A stretch of 64,000 bases of DNA from an uncultured Clostridia bacterium. Its GTDB lineage: Bacteria; Bacillota; Clostridia; Peptostreptococcales; Anaerovoracaceae. The stretch covers positions 10,380 to 74,379 of the forward strand of contig CAKQOW010000004.1 of assembly GCA_934256595.1 (NCBI GenBank). Reading direction: 5' to 3'. Of this stretch, positions 57,516-64,000 are shown in pieces; the first letter of the stretch is position 1; the number at the start of each line of letters is the position of its first letter. The notes under the pieces were generated by a model. The model was not told the origin of the DNA. It saw nothing but the letters and a program-made list of their open reading frames with translations, and did no database searches. The translations under genes and the position numbers were made by a program.

Positions 57516-60500
57516 ATGAAGAAATTATTGGCAATAGTCATAAGTATGGCTATGTTGGTAGCAATGATGCCAATGGGAGTATTTGCTGGTGAAGGAGAAA
57601 GTGACACATCTACAGGTGGAAGTGAAAGCATTCATACAGAAAATGGCATTATAGCAGCGCATTTAACTGATAATGCTACAGATAATCCTGTTGACTATGC
57701 TACCTTAAACGACGATTATAGTCTTGTTTATAATGAGGGAACGATAACTATAAATGTTAAAGGAATATCTCATGAAAATGGCAATGGGGATGTAGGCAAG
57801 TGGGTAGGAATTGCAGTTCCAATTCACAGTGATGCAACATCTTTAGTTTGGAATGTCAATGGTGGTGCAGATATTAATGATGATCTTAGTAGTAACTGGC
57901 CAAAAGATGGTGTGAACTATGCTACATTCTATTGGGCTTATGACAAAACTGATGTTCAGAAAATAAAATATACTTTTAAAAATGATGATACTGAAATCTG
58001 CAGTGAAGAACTAAATGTTGTTGTAAATGCAACTGGTAATACAGATGTTGCTAAGATTGGTAACAGATATTTTGCTACACTGCAGGAGGCAATTGATGCA
58101 GACGGAAATACTATAGAGGTTGCTGAAATAGCATCAATAGACAGCGGAAATACTACTATAGATTTAAAAGGAAAAACACTTGTTACTAGACAGATTGCGT
58201 CTACAGTTATTAGTGGCGGTGCTGAGCTGCATATAATTAACGGAACAATAGATGCACTAAATGCTGCAAATAATGTAAATAAAGGCACTAATGCATTATT
58301 TAATGTACAGACTGCATCTAAGCTGTTTGTAGAAGATATGAAAATTAATACTACTGGTTCAGCTCTTTTCCCACAAGGAAGTGCGGCAAGTGTAGATGTC
58401 AATAATTCTACAATTAATGCAGGCGTATATGCAGTAGGTACAAATGCTTCAACTGATGATAATTATAAAGTTGTGATAACATTAAAAGACTCAACTTTTA
58501 ATGTGTCTGGATATGAGAATAATGATAATGACAGCTGTGCAGTAATGATTAATGTTGAAGGTACACTGAATATCGATAATTGTGATATTACTGGTGGCCG
58601 TCAAGGTGTCGTTGTTCGTGCAGGAACTGCAAAAATCGAAAACAGTAAAATAATTAACAATTGCACGTATAAAGGATCGGGTAAAGATAAGTATGATAAT
58701 GCAGACTGGAGCGAAGGTAATGAGTTACCAATGGCAGGATTACTGGTAGGGAATTACAAACAAACTGCTGCAACAGCATACAAAAAAGCAGCAGTAGCAA
58801 CAGTTACTGATACTATAATTTCTGTACCAAGTGATAGTGGTAAACCGGCAATTCTTGTTGCAGATAATTCGGCTTATGAAGCTGTTTTAAATCTAGGTGG
58901 AACAGATACCAATGTTACAGGAGATATTGCTACAAAAATTTTCGCTAATAGTGGAAGCAAACTAGCTATCACTGGTGGTACATTCACATCAAATCCTAGT
59001 GAATATGTTGCTGAAGGATATACTGTATCTGGAGATACTGCGCCGTACACAGTTGTAGAAGAGGCAGCAGAGGGTAGCGTTATACCTGCACCATTAGTAG
59101 ATAAATCTGAAAACCCTATAACTGGTTTAGATAAAGACTATAAAATTTTATATGATGGAAATACTGTAACTATTAATGTTAAGCCTCAGCTACACACAAA
59201 CGGAGCAAATCCTGCCGAAAAAGGCAAATGGATAGGTATTGCTGTTCCTGTACCGGAGAGTGCAACAACTGTAGATTATCATTACAGTGATAGACAGCAG
59301 GCCGTTACTAACTATGATCTTGCTGAAAATAAAGAAATCTGGAAAAAAGACGGCAAGGACAACTACATGTCTTTCTATTGGGACTATGCAGCAAGAAATG
59401 TTGAATGGATAAAATATAAGTTCAATGGAGAAAGCAAATTCCATAAAGTTAATATCGTCGTAAATGCTACTCCAACAGCAGTTGAAGCGGCTCCATTACA
59501 TGATAATGCTGAAGATAATCCTATTGCAGATAACGCTTTATACAGCAAATATAAAGTAGATTATGCTAATGGAACAGCAACAATTACTGTTAAAGGCTTA
59601 AAAGAGCATTATAATGGACAAGAGCCTGCTGCCGTAAAAGGCAAATGGGTAGGAATTGCTGTACCTGCAGACTGTAAAGAAGCAGATACACACTTAATCT
59701 ATAAGTATGATGATGGTGACTGGAACAAAGCTCCACTGAATGGAGAAGGCGGAGAAAAATGGACTGATAAAGATGGTAAAGCTTATGTAAGCTTCTATAT
59801 GAACGCTGCAACAGTAAAAGCAAGAACAATAAGCTATGCGTTCGGAACTTTAACAGCTGAGAATAAAATCCCAGCTACTGTAACAGGTGTGAATACTGTT
59901 AAGGTTAATGTTGTAGAAGAAAGCGAATACACTGGTGGTGGAGCAGTTGTTCCTCCGGCTACAGACAATGTAACTAACAATCCTGCAGATAAGAAAACAA
60001 CTGCTGACCTTACTCCGGCTGTTAAGGACAACAAGGCTGAAACAACTGTAGATGCCAAGACAGCAGACAAGATCGTTGATAAGGCAGTAGAAAACAAATC
60101 AACAGAGGTAGTGATCGATGCAGCAGGAAATAACAATGTAGCTTCATCAGAAGTAGCTATACCTGAAAAGACAGTTAAGGAACTGGCTGAAAAAACAGAT
60201 GCCAATCTGGTTATTAAAACTGACAACGGTAAAGTTGATTTAGATAAGACTGCGCTTGAAGCAGTTGCAGCGCAGGCAGGAACAGACGGAACTGTTAAGC
60301 TTGTTGTTGAAACAGTTAAGACTGATGAAAACATCTGCCATGTGGATCTGAAGCTTGTAACCTCAAACGGAGCTGTTACAGACTTCAAAGGCGGTATTGT
60401 AACAGTTACAATTACTCTGTCCAAGGAACTTGCAGCTAAGGATGTTGTATGTGTATACATCAATGACAACGGTATCTACACATTAGTAAACGGACAGAAG

Positions 60501-60920
60501 AACGCAGATGGTACATACACATTCACAACAGGTCATTTCTCAGAATATGCTGTAATGGCTAAAGATGAGGCTGACAAGAAAATAGCTGAACAGTTAAATA
60601 CCTTAATCAAGGATGTTAATCTTAAAGTAAGAACATCAAAGACATCAAAGAAGAACATCAAGGCTGTAGTATCAGGAGATGTTAAGGCTATAACTGATGC
60701 AGGCTATACAGTTAAGTACAAGTTCTACAGATCAGAAAAGAAAGCATCAAAGTATGAAGCCAAGGCAACAAAAGCCGGCAAGACATACATCAACACTGCA
60801 GGTAAGAAAGGAACCAAGTACTACTACAAGGCAAAGGCTCTGGTATATCAGGGAGATAAGCTTGTAGGACAGACAGTTCTTAAACAGTGCAAGTATGGTG
60901 TAAGAACCTGGAGTAAGTAA
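57516..60920 (+). CDS. Large secreted surface protein: repeat modules, beta-helix, Fn3-like end
   Basis: A 1134-residue protein starting with a signal peptide (MKKLLAIVISMAMLVAMMPM, cleaved after VFA). A module with NPVDYATLNDDYSLVYNEGT and KWVGIAVPI occurs at about residues 44-105 and again near 521 and 655. Between, residues about 175-500 look like a right-handed beta-helix (TLQEAIDADGNTIEV, repeated asparagine/glycine turns). Residues about 805-1015 form a domain shared almost unchanged with the next gene. The last about 110 residues are a lysine-rich Fn3-like repeat. No LPxTG signal. Start set by AAAAGGAGAAAGAA. Likely adhesin or wall protein. Confidence 0.75.
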   Translation: MKKLLAIVISMAMLVAMMPMGVFAGEGESDTSTGGSESIHTENGIIAAHLTDNATDNPVDYATLNDDYSLVYNEGTITINVKGISHENGNGDVGKWVGIAVPIHSDATSLVWNVNGGADINDDLSSNWPKDGVNYATFYWAYDKTDVQKIKYTFKNDDTEICSEELNVVVNATGNTDVAKIGNRYFATLQEAIDADGNTIEVAEIASIDSGNTTIDLKGKTLVTRQIASTVISGGAELHIINGTIDALNAANNVNKGTNALFNVQTASKLFVEDMKINTTGSALFPQGSAASVDVNNSTINAGVYAVGTNASTDDNYKVVITLKDSTFNVSGYENNDNDSCAVMINVEGTLNIDNCDITGGRQGVVVRAGTAKIENSKIINNCTYKGSGKDKYDNADWSEGNELPMAGLLVGNYKQTAATAYKKAAVATVTDTIISVPSDSGKPAILVADNSAYEAVLNLGGTDTNVTGDIATKIFANSGSKLAITGGTFTSNPSEYVAEGYTVSGDTAPYTVVEEAAEGSVIPAPLVDKSENPITGLDKDYKILYDGNTVTINVKPQLHTNGANPAEKGKWIGIAVPVPESATTVDYHYSDRQQAVTNYDLAENKEIWKKDGKDNYMSFYWDYAARNVEWIKYKFNGESKFHKVNIVVNATPTAVEAAPLHDNAEDNPIADNALYSKYKVDYANGTATITVKGLKEHYNGQEPAAVKGKWVGIAVPADCKEADTHLIYKYDDGDWNKAPLNGEGGEKWTDKDGKAYVSFYMNAATVKARTISYAFGTLTAENKIPATVTGVNTVKVNVVEESEYTGGGAVVPPATDNVTNNPADKKTTADLTPAVKDNKAETTVDAKTADKIVDKAVENKSTEVVIDAAGNNNVASSEVAIPEKTVKELAEKTDANLVIKTDNGKVDLDKTALEAVAAQAGTDGTVKLVVETVKTDENICHVDLKLVTSNGAVTDFKGGIVTVTITLSKELAAKDVVCVYINDNGIYTLVNGQKNADGTYTFTTGHFSEYAVMAKDEADKKIAEQLNTLIKDVNLKVRTSKTSKKNIKAVVSGDVKAITDAGYTVKYKFYRSEKKASKYEAKATKAGKTYINTAGKKGTKYYYKAKALVYQGDKLVGQTVLKQCKYGVRTWSK

Positions 60921-60988
60921 ATAACTGAAACAAGGTAGATTAAATCAGACCCTTCTTAATTAATCTTTATAGATTGATTGAATAAATA

Positions 60989-61035
60989 AACAGATGATCC
61001 GCGGATAATTTTATCGGCGGATTGTCTGTTTTTGA
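60989..61035 (+). terminator. Terminator of the first surface protein gene
   Basis: ACAGA-tg-ATCCGC pairs with GCGGAT-tg-TCTGT across a 14-base loop, followed by TTTTT. Confidence 0.8.
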
Positions 61036-61057
61036 AGGCATGCTGAATGTGTTTTTG

Positions 61058-61086
61058 TTGACAAAGCGCCGTGGGGGGGGTATAAT
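61058..61086 (+). promoter_or_regulatory. Putative phase-variable promoter with G8 spacer tract
   Basis: A consensus TTGACA (61058-61063), nine bases, eight G (61073-61080), then TATAAT (61081-61086). The spacing is exactly 17 bp, the strong state. The same N9-poly(G)-TATAAT build with G11 occurs at 38545. Gain or loss of G by slippage should weaken it. Confidence 0.8.
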
Positions 61087-61097
61087 TAAACGGTAAA

Positions 61098-61182
61098 ATT
61101 GAAAAGGGCAAATCTGTCGAAAGACAGGGACGCAAAGCTATAGGGCCTGCAGCTCGTAATGAGTATGGCTGCCAGTTATACA
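61098..61182 (+). promoter_or_regulatory. Cyclic di-GMP-I (GEMM-I) riboswitch
   Basis: The aptamer shows GGGCAAA (61105 on), the CTGTC-gaaa-GACAG tetraloop stem, GGGACGCAAAGC, GGGCCT and a TGGCTGCCAG end, the conserved pattern of GEMM-I. It begins 12 bases after the -10, at the 5' end of the transcript. It controls the surface protein gene at 61297. Whether c-di-GMP raises or lowers expression depends on the terminator that follows. Confidence 0.93.
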
Positions 61183-61203
61183 GACTATTATTTATTACGA
61201 CAG

Positions 61204-61230
61204 TAAGGCAGGCGGAAGCTTGTCTTTTTA
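61204..61230 (+). terminator. Expression-platform terminator of the c-di-GMP riboswitch
   Basis: GGCAGGC-ggaa-GCTTGTC followed by TTTTTAA. Its 5' arm (GCAGGC) can pair instead with GCCTGC inside the aptamer (61145-61150), a possible antiterminator. Confidence 0.65.
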
Positions 61231-61296
61231 ATTTAAAGTTACTTAATAAAGGTAACAGACAACAAATTTATTTATTTATTCGAGGAGGGAAAACAA

Positions 61297-64000
61297 ATGA
61301 AGAAATTATTGGCAATAGTCATAAGTATGGCTATGATAGTGGCAATGATGCCTATGGGGGTATTTGCTGAAACAACTGCGAGTTGTGCAGGTGGTACGTC
61401 TTGTATGCATCAGGCTGCAATAGGCAATACGCATTATGACACATTGGCAGATGCTGTCAATGCAGTTGATACAGGTGTCGAAACTACAATTGAGCTTCTA
61501 AGAAATGTTACAGATGGTACAGGGATAATTGTAGACAGTGGTAAAAACATTATAATAAATTTTGCAGGGCATACTTATACAGTTACCGGTACTCCAGCAG
61601 GTTCAACAGGGACGAAAAATCAGTGCTTCCAGTTGTTGAAAGACTCTACTGTTATAATGAACAACGGCAGCATTACTGCAAATAGTACAGAAGTTACTAG
61701 AATTATTCAGAATTATGCAAACCTCACGCTGCATAAGATGACTTTGGATGCAACACAGGGAAATAACGGTATAAGTACTGATCGTGCTGTGGTTTCATTT
61801 AACAATGGTATATCAGTAATTGATGGGGAAACAAAGATTACGGCTAAAGATGGTGGAATTGCGTTTGATGTAGAGTATTATACAAATGCCTATCCTAATG
61901 GCGCAAAAGTTACTGTAAATACGACAGAAACAATTGTCGGCAATATATGCTTTACAAATTGGGATGGTGATAATCCTGCCGCTTCTGATGAAAATAAGAG
62001 CACTTTAACAATAAATAATATTAATCATATAGGAAGTATTATTGATGATTGTAGAGCTAATTATAATAACAATATTAAGATAGATGGTGGTACATTTACC
62101 AGTGATCCTAAAGCGATAGCAACCAATAGTAGTACTATAAATGCTGTTACAGAAGGTAAAGAATTTAGCAAAAACAGTAATAATACTTATACTGTAGGAA
62201 AACCGGTAGCTGCTATAGGAAATGACAAATATGCATCACTTCAGGCGGCAATACACTATGCAGGTACAGATAATGAAACAGAAATAAGATTATTAGATGA
62301 CATTACAAGTGACAGAACTATCATAATTGATGGTGGCAGAAAAATTAAACTTGATTTAAATAAGCACAATATATCGGCTGTAAATAGTACTATAAAAATT
62401 CATCAAGGAACTTTAAATGTTATGGGTGGGGGTATAATTCAGGAAAAAAATCCATATTATGCCCCTATTATAATACAAAGCAAAGCAGAAGAAAATCAAA
62501 CTGATTATTGCAATGTTATTATAGGAAAAGACGTTACGCTTATTGGATGGGCAGGACTTTTTATAACACCAAAAGTTAGTATCACAGAGCCATATGCATA
62601 CGGTGTAAATATTGAGTTTGCAGGCAAGATAAAAGCTAAAGCAGACATGACTGGCGATGGCGGACATGGAATTTACATAAATGGACAGATTAAGCATATT
62701 AATAATGCTCCTAATATAACTGTTGATAAAGATGCTGTAATTGAAAGTGAAGCAGGTAATGGTATATATGCTGCGGGATATGCAAACTGGAATTTAGCAG
62801 GAAATATAAACGCATTGTATGCATTATCGCTAAAAAGTGGAACATTTAATATTACAGGTGGGGAGTACCATGCTACTGGTGAATATGCAGATCCTGCAGA
62901 AGCTAATGGCAATGGTAGTGAAAATACAGGTGCCGCATTAAGTTTAACCAGTAACGATGGATATGCAAAAAAATTAGATGTAACAGTTACAGGTGGTACA
63001 TTTATAAGTGATAATGGCTATGCTGTATATGAAGGTATTGGGCTAGACAAGAATGACAAACTTGCAGCGGCAGAAAGCTATGCTGGTTTAGACATAAAGG
63101 GCGGAGTATTTACGGGAAATGTTGATAAAAGTGCAGTAAACATTTCAACGGCTAAAAATAAAAAAGTAATCACAGGCGGAACATTCTCAACATCACCAAC
63201 AAACTATGTCGTTGGAGGAAATAATGTATATAAACTGCCTAACGGTGCATATGTTGTTGCTGCAAACGGACCGTCAGGATATACTTGGACGGCTGGTACA
63301 TCTGATGATGACTATGACTTCATAGGAACAGCTATACCATACACACCATCAACACCGGCAGACAACGTAACCAACAACACTACAGATAAGAATACAACTG
63401 CTGACCTTACTCCGGCTGTTAAAGACAATAAGGCCGAAACAACAGTAGATGCCAAGACTGCAGACAAGATTGTTGACAAGGCAGTAGCTAACAAATCAAC
63501 AGAAGTAATAGTTGATGCAAAAGGCAACAATACTGTAGCTTCATCAGAAGTAGCTATACCTGAAAAAACAGTTAAGGAACTGGCTGAAAAAACAGATGCC
63601 AATCTTGTTATTAAAACTGACAACGGTCAGGTGGATTTAGACAGGACTGCCCTTGCAGCAGTAGCAGAGCAGGCCGGTACAACAGGTACTGTAACACTGG
63701 TAGTTGAAACAGTTAAGACAGATGAAAACATCTGCCATGTGGATCTTAAGCTTGTAACCTCAAACGGAGCAGTTAAAGACTTCAAGGGCGGTAATGTCAA
63801 GGTTACAATTAACCTTACTAAGGAGCTTGCAGCCAAGGAATTAGTATGCGTATATATTGATGACAATGGTATCTACACATTGGTAGAGGGAGTTCTCAAT
63901 GCAGACGGTACATACACATTTGTAACAGGACACTTCTCAGAATATGCGGTAATGGCTAAAGATGAGGCTGACAAGGTGATAGCTGATCAGTTAAAGACTA
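61297..64000 (+). CDS. Large secreted beta-helix surface protein, runs past the window end
   Basis: The frame from ATG 61297 is open for all 901 codons to the end of the window. The signal peptide is nearly identical to that of the previous gene (MKKLLAIVISMAMIVAMMPM, then VFA). The next about 650 residues are a different right-handed beta-helix, with turns such as GGTFTSDP, GGTFISDNG, GGVFTGN and GGTFSTSP. From about residue 680 the shared domain follows (NTTADLTPAVKDNKAETTV, VVETVKTDENICHVDLKLVTS, TGHFSEYAVMAKDEADK). GAGGAGGG sets the start. Control is by a G8-tract promoter and a c-di-GMP riboswitch. Confidence 0.85.
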   Translation, partial: MKKLLAIVISMAMIVAMMPMGVFAETTASCAGGTSCMHQAAIGNTHYDTLADAVNAVDTGVETTIELLRNVTDGTGIIVDSGKNIIINFAGHTYTVTGTPAGSTGTKNQCFQLLKDSTVIMNNGSITANSTEVTRIIQNYANLTLHKMTLDATQGNNGISTDRAVVSFNNGISVIDGETKITAKDGGIAFDVEYYTNAYPNGAKVTVNTTETIVGNICFTNWDGDNPAASDENKSTLTINNINHIGSIIDDCRANYNNNIKIDGGTFTSDPKAIATNSSTINAVTEGKEFSKNSNNTYTVGKPVAAIGNDKYASLQAAIHYAGTDNETEIRLLDDITSDRTIIIDGGRKIKLDLNKHNISAVNSTIKIHQGTLNVMGGGIIQEKNPYYAPIIIQSKAEENQTDYCNVIIGKDVTLIGWAGLFITPKVSITEPYAYGVNIEFAGKIKAKADMTGDGGHGIYINGQIKHINNAPNITVDKDAVIESEAGNGIYAAGYANWNLAGNINALYALSLKSGTFNITGGEYHATGEYADPAEANGNGSENTGAALSLTSNDGYAKKLDVTVTGGTFISDNGYAVYEGIGLDKNDKLAAAESYAGLDIKGGVFTGNVDKSAVNISTAKNKKVITGGTFSTSPTNYVVGGNNVYKLPNGAYVVAANGPSGYTWTAGTSDDDYDFIGTAIPYTPSTPADNVTNNTTDKNTTADLTPAVKDNKAETTVDAKTADKIVDKAVANKSTEVIVDAKGNNTVASSEVAIPEKTVKELAEKTDANLVIKTDNGQVDLDRTALAAVAEQAGTTGTVTLVVETVKTDENICHVDLKLVTSNGAVKDFKGGNVKVTINLTKELAAKELVCVYIDDNGIYTLVEGVLNADGTYTFVTGHFSEYAVMAKDEADKVIADQLKT

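Noticed and set aside
59834..60469. A long antisense frame (and a matching one at 63312-63866) under the shared C-terminal domain of the surface proteins
   Set aside because: It arises from the Lys/Thr/Ala-rich coding on + and has a Ser/Val/Thr-rich translation with no start signal.
1..64000. CRISPR arrays, tRNA or rRNA genes, prophage modules
   Set aside because: None seen by eye: there is no regularly spaced repeat-spacer pattern, no tRNA-like cloverleaf with TTCGAATC-type loop, no rRNA core sequence, and no phage structural genes.

Overview
This 64 kb window looks like chromosome of an anaerobic, low-to-medium GC Firmicute of the Clostridia. The indications are strong AGGAGG-type ribosome binding sites, T-boxes, CodY-like boxes, a CIRCE element, a ferredoxin-linked 2-oxoacid oxidoreductase, Nif11-type leader peptides and secreted proteins with 'KTYYYKVRAY'-type Fn3 repeats. 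Gut Clostridia such as the Eubacteriales Family XIII group are a plausible home, but the sequence alone does not fix the genus.

Layout. 1-1.9 kb: a TnpB-only IS605-type element that has split a NADAR-domain gene. 1.9-8.4 kb: a secreted DUF4300 protein, then a TetR-headed operon of FGGY kinase, class II aldolase, GtrA membrane protein and class III aminotransferase. 8.4-9.2 kb: two Nif11-like leader peptide genes. 9.3-17.8 kb: htpG behind a perfect CIRCE operator, a secreted YHYH/Fn3 protein, deoC, an L,D-transpeptidase, sfsA, lgt and ychF. 17.8-21.7 kb: a 24-residue lipoprotein-like ORF, a VanZ protein, a type I toxin-antitoxin locus with a decayed second copy, and a PadR/DUF1700/DUF4097 envelope operon. 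21.7-29.6 kb: a complete livJHMGF transporter, then an APC permease with a near-consensus CodY box and a TetR regulator. 29.6-37.1 kb: a yjdF riboswitch and gene, the leuACDB operon with a leucine-codon attenuator, and an ACT protein plus PaaK-type CoA ligase under a T-box that reads as Phe. 37.1-43.7 kb: a DUF815 ATPase and a partly duplicated ABC export locus behind a promoter with a G11 spacer tract. 43.7-53.4 kb: a four-subunit 2-oxoacid:ferredoxin oxidoreductase under a second T-box (probably Ile), then ilvBNCDE. 53.4-57 kb: two Rpn-like nuclease genes sharing a 3' cassette with a convergent XRE gene, one set broken. 57-64 kb: two beta-helix surface proteins; the second has a promoter with a G8 spacer tract followed by a c-di-GMP-I riboswitch and runs off the window.

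How it fits together. Much of the window concerns branched-chain and aromatic amino acids: uptake (liv, APC), synthesis (ilv, leu), and what may be a carboxylate-salvage route, in which PaaK activates an arylacetate and the oxidoreductase carboxylates acyl-CoAs to 2-oxoacids. The control devices (Leu leader peptide, Phe T-box, probable Ile T-box, CodY boxes) sense the same amino acids.

The most unusual signal is a promoter design seen twice, [TTGnnA]-N9-poly(G)-TATAAT. The G tract sets the -35/-10 spacing: G8 gives 17 bp at the surface protein, G11 gives 20 bp at the ABC locus. This suggests slipped-strand phase variation, and at the surface protein it is stacked on a second-messenger riboswitch.
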